The notes under the pieces were generated by a model, which was not told the origin of the DNA, searched no databases, and was given only the letters and a program-made list of their open reading frames with translations. The position numbers and the translations under genes were made by a program. From Arthrobacter bambusae (GTDB lineage Bacteria > Actinomycetota > Actinomycetes > Actinomycetales > Micrococcaceae): a stretch of DNA of 64,000 nt. The stretch spans positions 1 through 64,000 of the forward strand of contig NZ_JAUSSZ010000005.1 of assembly GCF_030812595.1 (NCBI RefSeq), given 5' to 3'. Of this stretch, positions 35,014-44,279 are shown one piece after another (positions within the stretch are counted from its first letter, which is position 1; the number at the start of each line of letters is the position of its first letter).

Positions 35014-35945
35014 TGGAAGTTCATCAGCTCCAAATGCTCAGGGAACTAGGAGATCTGGGCAGTGTCAAGGCCGTGGCCGAGACCCTCATGGTCACTCCGT
35101 CGGCCGTCTCCCAGCAGCTCGCGCTCCTGCAGAAGTCCGTGGACGTACCCCTGACCCGCAAAGAGGGCCGCGCCCTGGTGCTCACCGACGCGGGCCGGGT
35201 CCTCGCCGACGCCGGAGCCGCCGTCGTCAATGCGCTCGCGGACGCCCAGGCAGCCATCGGCGCGTACCACGACTCGCCTGGCTCAACAGTCACCGTCAGC
35301 GCCTTCCACAGCGCGGGCCAGGCCTTGTTCGCTCCGCTCGCGGCCTTGCTGACCTCCGCGCGCAACGCGGGTCCGGAAAACAGCGTTCCCCGCGTGAAGC
35401 TCGCCGACGAAGATGTCGCACAGGAAGACTTCCCTGGACTCGCCGCGCGCTATGACCTCGTGCTGGCGCACCGGATGGAACACAGTCCCGGGTGGCCCAC
35501 CGACAAAGTAGCCGTGATCCCGCTCGCCGACGAACCGCTCGACGTCGCGCTGCCTGCCGGGCACCCGCTCGCGGCGAGCCGCGAACTCAGGCCGGCCGAC
35601 GTCGTCGGGCAGCCCTGGGTGACCAGCCGCGCAGGCTACTCCCCCGCGGACGTGCTGGCCGCCGTTGTGGCCGTCAGCGGGCGTCCGGCTGATGTCCTGC
35701 ACCGCATCAACGACTATTCCACCGTGGCCTCGCTCGTGGCGGACGGAGGCGCGATAGGTCTGCTCCCGCGGTTCACCGCCCAGCGGGTACTGGACGCCGG
35801 CGTGGTGCTGCGTCCGCTCGCGGGGGTGAATTCCGTGCGCAAAATCGACATCCTGGCAAGGCCCGAAACACTGAAACGGAAATCTGTCATGACGGTCTGC
35901 GAAGCACTGCAGACCGTCATGACCGAACTCGCCGACGCCGCCTAA
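35013..35945 (+). CDS. LysR-family transcriptional regulator
   Basis: The 310-residue protein has a LysR winged helix at the N-terminus ([43 protein letters not shown]) and a substrate-binding-type effector domain. It diverges from tdh-kbl, so it probably regulates threonine degradation; the effector may be threonine or a derivative. No Shine-Dalgarno sequence precedes the ATG, and a perfect palindrome overlaps it, which suggests a leaderless, self-repressed transcript. It converges with the Gfo/Idh gene. Confidence 0.92.
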   Translation: MEVHQLQMLRELGDLGSVKAVAETLMVTPSAVSQQLALLQKSVDVPLTRKEGRALVLTDAGRVLADAGAAVVNALADAQAAIGAYHDSPGSTVTVSAFHSAGQALFAPLAALLTSARNAGPENSVPRVKLADEDVAQEDFPGLAARYDLVLAHRMEHSPGWPTDKVAVIPLADEPLDVALPAGHPLAASRELRPADVVGQPWVTSRAGYSPADVLAAVVAVSGRPADVLHRINDYSTVASLVADGGAIGLLPRFTAQRVLDAGVVLRPLAGVNSVRKIDILARPETLKRKSVMTVCEALQTVMTELADAA

Positions 35946-35963
35946 CCTGCTGGACCCGGGACG

Positions 35964-37151
35964 CTAGCTTCGGCGGCCCTGGACCAAGCCCGGCTGCCCG
36001 GCTTCGAAGTACTCCACCAGGTCCTGGGGCAGGGCCGGAATGTCGCGGGCGGAACCGTCACCGCGCAGGGACTCCGCGGCCAGGACTCCGGCGGCAACGG
36101 CCTGGCGGGCTGCGATCGGGTTGGTCTGCGTCTGTCCACCCTCGGCCGCAAAGCGGAGGAACTCCGCGATCAGCCGCGGATCCGCGCCGCCGTGGCCGCC
36201 CTCGCCGTCCTGGATTTCGACGACGGCGTCCGGCTCCGCGTAACCGCTTGACCGTGTTGTCCACACCTTGATCTGCTGGCCGGGTCCGTCGCCGAAGTTC
36301 TCGATCCTGCCTTTCGTCCCGATCACGGTGTAGTTCCGCCAGTAATCCGGCGTGAAGTGGCACTGCTGATAGGACGCCAGCACTCCGTTGTCCAGGACCA
36401 TGTTCATCATCGAGATGTCCTCGACGTCGATGTTCTCGGCGAGGTCCTTCTGCTCTGTAGGCGGCCAGTTGTCGATCGAAAACCAGTCCCGCATACGCCG
36501 GCCGCTGTTGTCGCTCCGCCGGGGCACCGAGCCGTAGACAGCCAGATCTCCGACGGCGGAAACCCGCCGCGTGTACCCGTTGGCGAGCCGGTGGATCACG
36601 TCAATGTCGTGGGCGCCTTTCTGCAGCAAGAGCGAGGTGACATTCTTGCGCTCGGAGTGCCAGTCCTTGAAGTAGTAGTCCCCTCCGTTACCCACGAAAT
36701 GCCTGCACCAAACGGCCTTGACTTCGCCGATCCGGCCTTCCTCAATGAGTTCGCGCATTTGGACCACCACGGGCATGTGCCGCATGTTGTGGCCGACGTA
36801 GAGCCTGGTCCCGGTTTCGTGGGCGGTCCGCAGAACAAGGTCGGCGGCCTCGATGGTCACGTCGATGGGCTTCTCGCAGAACGTCGGTATTCCAGCCTTC
36901 AGCGTGCGGACCGCGACGGCGGCATGCTGGTTGTCCGGGGTGAGGACAAGCACGGCGTCGATCCCGCTGTCCAGGATCTCGTCGAGATCGGCCACGACCC
37001 GGGCTGTGGGGATGTGCTTGGACGCATCCGCCCGGCCTCGCTCGCTCGTGTCGCACACGATGGTGACTTCGGAGCCTTCGCCCGGCTTGTGCGCGTGGCG
37101 CCACAAGGACGCGCGCAGCCCGAAGCCGACGATGCCTACTTTGAGGTCCAT
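35964..37151 (-). CDS. Gfo/Idh/MocA-family oxidoreductase
   Basis: The 395-residue NAD(P)-dependent dehydrogenase has the Rossmann start LKVGIVGFGLRASLWRHA, the catalytic-lysine motif TFCEKPIDVTIEAADL and a conserved histidine in LLLQKGAHDIDVIHRLANGY. It should oxidise or epimerise a sugar or cyclitol. It is the last gene of the LacI-ABC-GH123 operon, 46 bases after the GH123 gene, so its substrate is probably the sugar released or taken up there. The ATG has AGGGAATC upstream. Confidence 0.9.
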   Translation of the reverse strand: MDLKVGIVGFGLRASLWRHAHKPGEGSEVTIVCDTSERGRADASKHIPTARVVADLDEILDSGIDAVLVLTPDNQHAAVAVRTLKAGIPTFCEKPIDVTIEAADLVLRTAHETGTRLYVGHNMRHMPVVVQMRELIEEGRIGEVKAVWCRHFVGNGGDYYFKDWHSERKNVTSLLLQKGAHDIDVIHRLANGYTRRVSAVGDLAVYGSVPRRSDNSGRRMRDWFSIDNWPPTEQKDLAENIDVEDISMMNMVLDNGVLASYQQCHFTPDYWRNYTVIGTKGRIENFGDGPGQQIKVWTTRSSGYAEPDAVVEIQDGEGGHGGADPRLIAEFLRFAAEGGQTQTNPIAARQAVAAGVLAAESLRGDGSARDIPALPQDLVEYFEAGQPGLVQGRRS

Positions 37152-37197
37152 AAGTGATTCCCTAACTCGAAAAGTTGATGTGCGCGTGCCATGTGGA

Positions 37198-38892
37198 TCA
37201 TTGACCGATGAGCTCCGCGATCCTTTGGTTGACCTGCTCCCGAACTCTCCTGTAGTGGAGCGGATCGTAGCTGAAGTCGTCCATGGCCAGGCGTCCGCCG
37301 GAGCCGTTTGTATCCATGAGCTCCAGCACTTTCTTGCGGCCGGTCAGCTTCGCCAACAGGGAGAATGCGCGGTGGTCCCACATGGCCTGCGCGAATACCT
37401 TGTAACGGATCGACTCCCACGGTTTTCGGTCCGGCCCCGGGTAGACCATGAATGCGTCGCCGCCCGGAAAAGCACCGCCGGCGCATGTGTCCGTAAATGG
37501 ATCCACGGGTGCCAGCGAGTGCGCAGTGTTGTAAAAATTGAATCCCCAGTGCAGGAAGCCGCCGCACGCCAAAGCAAACAGTTGGTGCCCCAGAACCCGG
37601 TTGCGGACAGAGGGCATGGAGATGAAACGATTGGCGACGCCCCGGTCCTGGGAGACGCAGTAGTAGACCCAGAGGTTTTCCACCCCGGCGGCCAGGAACG
37701 GCACCACCGCGTCCGTTGCCACGACCGGATGCGGCACGATACCGCTGCTGTAGAGCTCAAAGTCGCTGAGTGCGTCAACCACCGTCAGCCCGCACAAAAG
37801 ATCGTCCACCGCGTCCTTGGCCTGTTGGTACCCTGCCATGGCTTCGGTTCCCGACGGTTCGTCGGAAATATGGAAGATCACCCGGTCAAGGGACCAATGC
37901 TCCGCCAGGAAAGAACGCAACGCTGGCAGCAGTTCGGCCATCAAGGCCCGGTATGAAGCCGACGTCGCAGGAACGTCCCAGCCAAAGCGGCGTTCCTGCC
38001 CTTCGGCGGTGCGGACGTAAATGGCAGGCGTTGCCTTGGCACCCCACTGGGTGAACAAATGGGCGATTTCCAAATAGCGGATGCCATGTTTAGCGCACAA
38101 GGCGATCCAGCGGCGCAAATTGCTGAAATCAAATTCGTATCCGGAAACATCGCTGATGCCTATGAGCTGAGTGGGCAAGCGGCTCCCGCCAACGGCAGTG
38201 TCCAACGGGGGCGTCCAGGTAGGCGTCAACAACGAGTTGGCCCCCATCCGCGCGGCGGACCCAATGAACGCATCGATGATGGCCCAATGGTCCTCACTGA
38301 ACACACTGACCCCGTAGTGCGTTGCCAGTCCGTCACAGTGCAACCAATGGGCGTTCACGATCCCGAGTTCCGCCGGCATAGCCTCGAGGACCCGGATCGT
38401 GACGCTCGTGGTGAAGAGGAAGCCTCCCGATGCGTCCGTCACCGAGATGTCGACGTCGTATTCTCCCGCTCGTTCCGGGGAAGGCACCACGATATCGATC
38501 CAGGCAGCAGTCCAATGACCGAAGATGGGTTGGATCGCTCCGTCCGGGGCGGGCCGCAATAGATCGGGATACAGTCCAGGGGTGTCCTTGTCATAACCAT
38601 CATCATGCTGTGGAAACGCAGCCACGATGCATGGCACGAGCTCCACCTGGTAGATGGAGCTGAACGGCGCCGCGGAACCACCGACTGCCACAACCAACGG
38701 CTGCGGCGACCGGAAGTCAGGCCCCAGTGGAGGCCGGAGAGCCAGCTGGACCGACGCCGTTTCACCCGGGAAAACGGACTGCGGAATGCTGGTGTCCAGC
38801 GGCCGCGGCTCCCGCTCCGGATAAACCTTTTCCAACGAGTCAGCCAAGACGAATGACCAGCCTTCGCCTGGCGCGGATTTCTCTTCCGTCAA
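37198..38892 (-). CDS. GH123 catalytic-domain protein (former DUF4091)
   Basis: The 564-residue protein has an N-terminal beta-sandwich region and a C-terminal TIM-barrel of the GH123/DUF4091 type. VIFHISDEPSGTEAM contains the neighbouring Asp-Glu pair that serves in GH123 beta-N-acetylgalactosaminidases for substrate-assisted hydrolysis. GIRYLEIAHLFTQWGAKATPAIYV and NLWVYYCVSQDRGVANRFISMP also fit. No signal peptide is seen, so it probably works on imported oligosaccharides. A TTG start is chosen because AGGAGAGG lies about ten bases upstream. It follows the permease gene after 16 bases. Exact substrate unproven. Confidence 0.82.
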   Translation of the reverse strand: MTEEKSAPGEGWSFVLADSLEKVYPEREPRPLDTSIPQSVFPGETASVQLALRPPLGPDFRSPQPLVVAVGGSAAPFSSIYQVELVPCIVAAFPQHDDGYDKDTPGLYPDLLRPAPDGAIQPIFGHWTAAWIDIVVPSPERAGEYDVDISVTDASGGFLFTTSVTIRVLEAMPAELGIVNAHWLHCDGLATHYGVSVFSEDHWAIIDAFIGSAARMGANSLLTPTWTPPLDTAVGGSRLPTQLIGISDVSGYEFDFSNLRRWIALCAKHGIRYLEIAHLFTQWGAKATPAIYVRTAEGQERRFGWDVPATSASYRALMAELLPALRSFLAEHWSLDRVIFHISDEPSGTEAMAGYQQAKDAVDDLLCGLTVVDALSDFELYSSGIVPHPVVATDAVVPFLAAGVENLWVYYCVSQDRGVANRFISMPSVRNRVLGHQLFALACGGFLHWGFNFYNTAHSLAPVDPFTDTCAGGAFPGGDAFMVYPGPDRKPWESIRYKVFAQAMWDHRAFSLLAKLTGRKKVLELMDTNGSGGRLAMDDFSYDPLHYRRVREQVNQRIAELIGQ

Positions 38893-38908
38893 AGTACGGT
38901 GTCCTCTC

Positions 38909-39838
38909 CTATTTGAGCCCGGAGCGGCCAATGCCCGCCATGACACGTTTCTGCATGAGCAGGAACATGATCAGGATCGGTGCCATGGCCATCAGTGAGG
39001 CCGCCATCAGGATCGGATAGTTATTGGAATGTTCGCCCTGGAGGTTCGACAACCCGACGCTCAACGGTGCGGCGTTCGCCGTCGACGTGACGACCAAAGG
39101 CCAGAGCAGATCGTTCCAGGACCACAACACGGTGATGACCACCAGCGCCCACAGGCCATTGGCCGCCAACGGCAACATGACCCTGAAGAAGACCTGGAAC
39201 GGATTGGCTCCATCCAGCCGGGCAGCATCTTCAAGTTCATCCGGGAGTCCCATGAAGAACTGGCGCATGAGGAACAGGCCGAATGCGCTGAAGATGCCGG
39301 GCGCCACGATGCCTGCGATGCTGTTCAACCATCCCAGGTTCTGGATGATCTGGTACTGCGGAATGAGGAATAGCTGGGACGGCACCATGATGATCGACAA
39401 CACCAGCGCCAGCAAGGGCCCCTTGAATCGGAAGCGCATCCGGGCGAAGGCGTAGCCCGCCATCGAGCACAAGAGCACCTGTCCAATGACCCTGAGGACG
39501 GTAATCGCCACAGTCACCCAGAGCTGTGAACCAAAATTCATGGACCCAAAAACATCCGCGAAGTTATGCCACTGGATCACGCTTGGCCACAATGTTGGCG
39601 GCGTGCTCTGGACCTCGGTGTTCGTCGAAAGAGACATGACAATCTGGTACAGCAGGGGCGAGACCATGACCAGGCCGCCAATCCCGAGGACTATATGGGC
39701 CACGGTATTGGATCCCTGTTTGCCGCTCCGGCTCTTGGCATCGGGCATGTGGGCCCGGGCCGACGACGGATTGGGCGCCAATTCGCCAACCGGTACCGAT
39801 TCGGCCCTGGCTGTGGCAGCAAGCGTCGACTCAGACAT
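38909..39838 (-). CDS. Carbohydrate ABC transporter permease (MalG-like)
   Basis: The 309-residue membrane protein has about six spans and the inner-membrane EAA loop EDAARLDGANPFQVFFRVMLPLAANGLWAL, which contacts the ATPase. An N-terminal tail of about 45 residues precedes the first span. MalG-type permeases take up sugars or oligosaccharides with a partner permease and a binding protein. Its start overlaps the end of the other permease gene by eight bases. No ATPase gene is in the operon, so a shared MsiK-like ATPase encoded elsewhere is probable. Confidence 0.93.
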   Translation of the reverse strand: MSESTLAATARAESVPVGELAPNPSSARAHMPDAKSRSGKQGSNTVAHIVLGIGGLVMVSPLLYQIVMSLSTNTEVQSTPPTLWPSVIQWHNFADVFGSMNFGSQLWVTVAITVLRVIGQVLLCSMAGYAFARMRFRFKGPLLALVLSIIMVPSQLFLIPQYQIIQNLGWLNSIAGIVAPGIFSAFGLFLMRQFFMGLPDELEDAARLDGANPFQVFFRVMLPLAANGLWALVVITVLWSWNDLLWPLVVTSTANAAPLSVGLSNLQGEHSNNYPILMAASLMAMAPILIMFLLMQKRVMAGIGRSGLK

Positions 39839-40796
39839 AGTTGACCCACCTCTTCTGGATACGGAATTGGAAAGCCGTCAAGAGAGCGATAATTGCCAGG
39901 ATCAGGATGCCGATGGCGGCAGCGTAGCCCTTGTCGTTCTGCAGGAATGCCTGGTTGTAGAAGATATAGACCAGGCTTTGCGTCTGCGGCATGGCCAGGT
40001 TGGCCTTGCCCATCATCACGTACAGCAGGTCGAATAGCTGGAATCCGCTGATCACGGTGACGATCGTGACAAAGAAGATGCTGGGAGTCAGCAAGGGCAC
40101 CGTGATGCTGAAGAATTGGCGGATCCTGCTGGCGCCGTCCATTTCCGCAGCCTCAAAGAGCTCGCGCGGAATTTCACGCAGTCCCGCGCTAATGATGAGG
40201 AGATTGAATCCGAGCGACATCCATAGTCCCACCGTGGCTACGGCCAGGAGGGCAAACCCGGGGGTGGAGGTCCAGTACGGGCCGTGGATTCCGAACAGGC
40301 TGAGGAACCAGTTGATTGGCCCGAAGTCACCGTTGTAAATCAGTCTCCACACAATGCCGACCGCGGCGGGCATGGTGACGTAGGGAATGAAATACAGAGT
40401 CCGGTACAAGGACGCGAACCGCATCCCGGGACGCTCAATCAGGGATGCGAGAATCACGGCGGCGGGAATCCCCAACAGCACGATGGCGGTATAGATCAGT
40501 GTGTTGAGAATTGATTGGGGAATGCTGGAGTCGGCCAACATCCGGGTGTAGTTGTCCAGGCCGATGAACTTGGCGCCGCCGAAGACGCCCCACTTCGTGA
40601 AGCTGTAGTAGAACGTCTGGACCATTGGCCAGAGATAGAACACGCCGATTCCAACCACGGTGGGGACCACGAACAACCACGGCCAGAACCCGTCTGACTT
40701 TGACTTGCCTTTCCTTCGGGCCGCCGATGGAAGCGGGGCTTTGGTGGCATGGTCGCGGCTGGTTTCGGTACCCGCTGTCAGGACCGGGGCTTTCAT
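39831..40796 (-). CDS. Carbohydrate ABC transporter permease (MalF-like)
   Basis: The 321-residue protein has six membrane spans. WLFVVPTVVGIGVFYLWPMVQTFYYSFTKW begins the transmembrane domain, and the EAA loop is REIPRELFEAAEMDGASRIRQFFSITVPLLTPS. It is the partner of the MalG-like permease next to it. The ATG at 40796 overlaps the stop of the binding-protein gene by four bases. Confidence 0.93.
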   Translation of the reverse strand: MKAPVLTAGTETSRDHATKAPLPSAARRKGKSKSDGFWPWLFVVPTVVGIGVFYLWPMVQTFYYSFTKWGVFGGAKFIGLDNYTRMLADSSIPQSILNTLIYTAIVLLGIPAAVILASLIERPGMRFASLYRTLYFIPYVTMPAAVGIVWRLIYNGDFGPINWFLSLFGIHGPYWTSTPGFALLAVATVGLWMSLGFNLLIISAGLREIPRELFEAAEMDGASRIRQFFSITVPLLTPSIFFVTIVTVISGFQLFDLLYVMMGKANLAMPQTQSLVYIFYNQAFLQNDKGYAAAIGILILAIIALLTAFQFRIQKRWVNYV

Positions 40797-42115
40797 GACT
40801 CTTTGGCCAGCGCAGAATTCATCTGGCTGGCGAGGTCTTTGGCGACGTCGGCCACCGGCTTGGTCCCGGCGAAAGCCTGCGGCAAGAGGGAGTTCTCCAG
40901 TTCGTTCCATGCCGCAGTATTGGCCGACACCGGGTAAGGCGAGGCATCTTTGGCGAGGTCGAGGAACACACCGAGGTCAACGGACGGCACGGACTTGACC
41001 CAGGCATCCTGCGTGCCGTTGAAGGCCGGGATGACCGTTCCTGTTTCGGCCTGGATCCTGGCCGCGTCCTGGGACCCCAGGAACGCCACGAACGCCTGGG
41101 CTGCTGCCGGGTTCTTCGCATTTGCGGGAATCACGTTGGCCAAACCATGGATCACGCTCTGGTTGCTGTTCGGGCCCTTGGGAAGGGACACAATGCCCAG
41201 GTCGGCGCCAAGGGCGGTGTGTGCCGGTCCAACAGTCCACGATCCATCCATGGTCATGGCGAGCTTCTTGGAAGTGAACATGTCACTCGAGGAAGTGTCG
41301 GTCAGCTGCTGCATGGAGGGCGAAACACCGGATTCAATCAAGTCACGCCAGAACTGCAGGCCGGCGATGGAGCCGGGCGAGTCATATCCGGACTTCTTGC
41401 CGTCCGCCGAGATGATGGTTCCGCCGGCTTCAAGCATCGTGTTGTAGTAGCTGGTCTGGCCGCCGGTGAGGTCTCCGGCGTACCCGTAGATGCCCTTGCC
41501 TTGATAGAACTTGGAGAGCTTGGCGCCTGCGGACTTCACGTCGTCCCAGGTCCAGGACGAGGTCGGTTCAGCCACGCCCGCGTCCTTGAAGAGCGCCTTG
41601 TTGTAGAAGAGCGCACTGGTGTCAAAGTCCTTCGGCACCCCATAAAACGTGCCATTGACGGTGTAAAGGTCCACGAGCGCCTTGGGATAGCTGGCTTTGT
41701 CCACTGCCTTGCCGGACGCCAGGCCATCCAGGGGCATCAGCTGGTTGTTTTGGGCGTAAAGCTTGATGTGCGGGCCATTCATCCAGAAAACGTCCGGCAG
41801 GGTGTTGCTGCTTGCCTGGGTCTGAATCTTCGTCCAGTAGGCGGAACCCTTCGATGGCGTAACGTCGATGGTCACCTTGATATTGGGGTACTGCTTGTTG
41901 AATTCAGCGACGATCTTCTGCATCGCGGGCTTTTGCGCCGCGTCCCAAATGGCGTAGTTAAGCTCCGCGCTCAAGTCCTTGGCGGGGGCAGCGTACGCAG
42001 CCTGGGCGGCGTTGCTTCCAGCGGCACCGTTGCCGCCACAAGCCGCGAGCGAAACGACAGCGGCGCTGGCGGCCGCAAAGGACAGAAACGACCTGCGGTT
42101 CAGGTTGTGGTTCAT
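40793..42115 (-). CDS. ABC transporter substrate-binding lipoprotein
   Basis: The 440-residue protein captures the sugar outside the cell. The N-terminus carries a Tat-like signal RRSFLSFAAASAAVVSL and a lipobox ending at C26 (SLAAC), so it should be exported folded and anchored by lipid. The mature part has the extracellular solute-binding (family 1) pattern: AELNYAIWDAAQKPAMQKIVAEFNKQYPNIKVTIDVTP and MDGSWTVGPAH. GGAG lies before the ATG. LacI is the gene upstream, and a candidate operator lies in the 250-base gap between them. Confidence 0.94.
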   Translation of the reverse strand: MNHNLNRRSFLSFAAASAAVVSLAACGGNGAAGSNAAQAAYAAPAKDLSAELNYAIWDAAQKPAMQKIVAEFNKQYPNIKVTIDVTPSKGSAYWTKIQTQASSNTLPDVFWMNGPHIKLYAQNNQLMPLDGLASGKAVDKASYPKALVDLYTVNGTFYGVPKDFDTSALFYNKALFKDAGVAEPTSSWTWDDVKSAGAKLSKFYQGKGIYGYAGDLTGGQTSYYNTMLEAGGTIISADGKKSGYDSPGSIAGLQFWRDLIESGVSPSMQQLTDTSSSDMFTSKKLAMTMDGSWTVGPAHTALGADLGIVSLPKGPNSNQSVIHGLANVIPANAKNPAAAQAFVAFLGSQDAARIQAETGTVIPAFNGTQDAWVKSVPSVDLGVFLDLAKDASPYPVSANTAAWNELENSLLPQAFAGTKPVADVAKDLASQMNSALAKES

Positions 42116-42220
42116 ATGAATTCTCCGATGTCATGGGTCAGGAGACCGACGATCCCTCGCGGCGGCGGCAACGCATTCGGAAGCCAACACCACTGGTGAT
42201 GTGTAGTCGATCACATCATG

Positions 42221-42232
42221 TTAATCGTTTAA
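42221..42232. promoter_or_regulatory. Candidate LacI-type operator before the ABC operon
   Basis: TTAATCGTTTAA is a near-palindrome with a central CG, the usual form of LacI-family operators. It lies about 105 bases upstream of the binding-protein start in an AT-rich tract. Confidence 0.4.
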
Positions 42233-42368
42233 ATGCAAGGTCGAGAATGATCTTTTAGTGATTTTTCTTTGCTCAAAACGTCACCAAAGTGCACGTTAAG
42301 GGGGGTTGAAGAATGGGCTTCAGTGCAGGAGGCGGGCTTCCGGGGCCCCTGCCTACCGCCGTCGTACT

Positions 42369-43373
42369 TCAAACGGCGGGTGCCGAGTCCCTGACGATGA
42401 GGCTCCAAGGGAATTCCAGCACCTTGCTCGGTGCATCCGGATCTTCTGCCCGGTCAAGGAGGAACTCTGCCACGCCGTCGAAAAATCCTTCAGGGCCGAC
42501 CGTAGTCAGCGACGGCGCCATGAATTCGCCTTCGGTCGTGTTGCCGATGCCCACCACTTCGACGTCCTCGGGAACGCGAAGCTGGAGGCGTTGGGCTGCG
42601 TGAATGGCCGCAATGGCCGCAAAGTCCGTGGTTGCGTAAATCGCCGTCGGGCGGTCCTTCCGCAGCAACAGGCGCTGGGCCGCGTCGAAGGCGCTTTGGG
42701 TGTCCAGGTCGAACCGTTCGACGTATTCGTCGCGGTAATCCAAACCGGCGGCCGCGAGACCTTGGATGTACGCCCGCAGGCGGATGGAAATGGGGTTGCC
42801 TGGTCGAGGCGCAGCGGCAAGGCAACCCACCCGGACGTGCCGACTGGTCAGGTGTGCCACCGCCTGGTCGCAGGAGGACCCGGGCATGGAGCGTACGACG
42901 TCGAACCCCTGAGGTTCCATGGTGTCGCTGAAGACAACCAATCGCTGCAGTTTGGCCGCCTGCGCCAACAGTTCAGCGTCGCCCGGTTCCTCCGCGGCGT
43001 CGATGAAGGTCACGTCTGCGTTCTGCCGCTTGAGTGCGATGCGCCAGTCAGTGTCGGCCAGGATCATGGGGGTGATACCGTGCTGACCCGCAGCCGTGCC
43101 GACGGCCCGGCTGATGTCCAATGCCCACGGATCCGAAATCATGGTCAAGGACAACATGAGCAGATTTGTTCTTCCGGTGCGGATCGCCCTGGCGGCCTGG
43201 TTGGGCCTGTAACCCAAAGACTTGGCAGCCTCCTGGACACGCAACACCGTAGCGGGGGCTACCCCCGAGCCACTCCCCCCGCCGGCTTTCCCGCTCCGGC
43301 CGGAGAGTACGTAAGACACAGTCGCCGTCGAAACTCCGGCCACCGCCGCCACGGACTTGATCGTGGGGCGCAT
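42369..43373 (-). CDS. LacI-family transcriptional regulator
   Basis: The 334-residue protein has the LacI helix-turn-helix and hinge: TIKSVAAVAGVSTATVSYVLSGRSGKAGG...RVQEAAKSLGYRPNQAARAIRTGRTNLL. It has a periplasmic-binding-protein-like effector domain. An extra Gly/Ser-rich insertion lies in the hinge helix region. It probably controls the ABC/GH123/oxidoreductase operon downstream on the same strand, with the transported sugar as inducer. The ATG has AAAGGTG upstream. Confidence 0.92.
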   Translation of the reverse strand: MRPTIKSVAAVAGVSTATVSYVLSGRSGKAGGGSGSGVAPATVLRVQEAAKSLGYRPNQAARAIRTGRTNLLMLSLTMISDPWALDISRAVGTAAGQHGITPMILADTDWRIALKRQNADVTFIDAAEEPGDAELLAQAAKLQRLVVFSDTMEPQGFDVVRSMPGSSCDQAVAHLTSRHVRVGCLAAAPRPGNPISIRLRAYIQGLAAAGLDYRDEYVERFDLDTQSAFDAAQRLLLRKDRPTAIYATTDFAAIAAIHAAQRLQLRVPEDVEVVGIGNTTEGEFMAPSLTTVGPEGFFDGVAEFLLDRAEDPDAPSKVLEFPWSLIVRDSAPAV

Positions 43374-43519
43374 TCGTCACCTTTCTGACTCGACCGGCAC
43401 CCCGTAAGTGGAGTTCGACGGTATTAGCATCATAGCCAGCGTTGTCCCCTGCCCCGCTTATCGTGGCCGCATCGTCCCCGACTAGCTCGCCTTTGTTGCC
43501 GTTTTCGGGCTCCGCGTAA

Positions 43520-44107
43520 CTAACTGCGGCTTAGCTGGGTGCTGCGCGGGGTACCTGCCGTAATACGCGTGGCCGTGACCGTGGTGCCGCTCTTCGTACC
43601 GGAGACTGCGACGGTATCCCCCGCCTTCAGATCGCTCGCCTTGATGCTTTGGGGCGACGGCTTCCGGCCTTGCATACCCGTTCCGGAGGCGGGGAGCTTG
43701 ACGATGGTAGTAGACGATGTGATCGCGTAGCTCTGGGTGAAGCCGTCATCGCTCTTCACGGAGATGTTTGAATCGCTGACTGACTGCACGGTGCCGCGCT
43801 GCATCACAAGCGTTGTGAAGGTGCCGTCCTTGTTCTTGACCGTGAACTCACCGTGGAGCCGCTGAACTGCGAAGCCGCGGGGAGGTGCGGGGAACGGCCG
43901 GGCCTTGCCGGGTGACGGAGCGCCGGGCGAGGTGGCCCCCGGTGACGGGGTGGCAGGGGAAGCCGTATCCGTAGGCGTCGCGCTCACTACGTACGAGGGG
44001 ATGACCTGGCCGGCAGCCCAGACTGCGGCCACACCACCTCCGCTCAAGACGACGGCGATACCGCCGGCGATGAGGGCCTTGCGAAGCCCCGGAGACATGG
44101 TGGACAT
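43520..44107 (-). CDS. DUF5666-like exported protein
   Basis: The 195-residue protein has an N-terminal membrane or signal segment (LRKALIAGGIAVVLSGGGVAAVWAAG), a Thr/Pro/Ser linker and a C-terminal domain of repeated short beta-elements. TFTTLVMQRGTVQSVSDSNISVKSDDGFTQSYAITSSTTIVKL and LKAGDTVAVSGTKSGTTVTATRI match DUF5666. The function of that family is unknown. The ATG at 44107 has GGAGGAAGG upstream. The frame extends 72 codons further up through a terminator and is not expected to be translated. Confidence 0.75.
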   Translation of the reverse strand: MSTMSPGLRKALIAGGIAVVLSGGGVAAVWAAGQVIPSYVVSATPTDTASPATPSPGATSPGAPSPGKARPFPAPPRGFAVQRLHGEFTVKNKDGTFTTLVMQRGTVQSVSDSNISVKSDDGFTQSYAITSSTTIVKLPASGTGMQGRKPSPQSIKASDLKAGDTVAVSGTKSGTTVTATRITAGTPRSTQLSRS

Positions 44108-44226
44108 GGCCGAATCCTTCCTCCGCTCCTCCCCGAGCCGGCAAGGGGCGGGCAGCAAAGAACTGATGACACCATGATGCGCCGCGAAGCTGTGTGGGGG
44201 CTGTGGATCCGGACACAACAAAGGCC

Positions 44227-44268
44227 GCAGCTGGTGTCGTTTTAACCCTTCAAAACGACACCAACTGC
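44227..44268 (-). terminator. Terminator of gatCAB
   Basis: TGGTGTCGTTTT (44232-44243) and AAAACGACACCA (44252-44263) form a perfect 12-bp stem, extended by GCAG/CTGC past one mismatch, with an 8-nt loop. It lies 11 bases beyond the gatB stop. Confidence 0.85.
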
Positions 44269-44279
44269 CTGGGCCCGGG

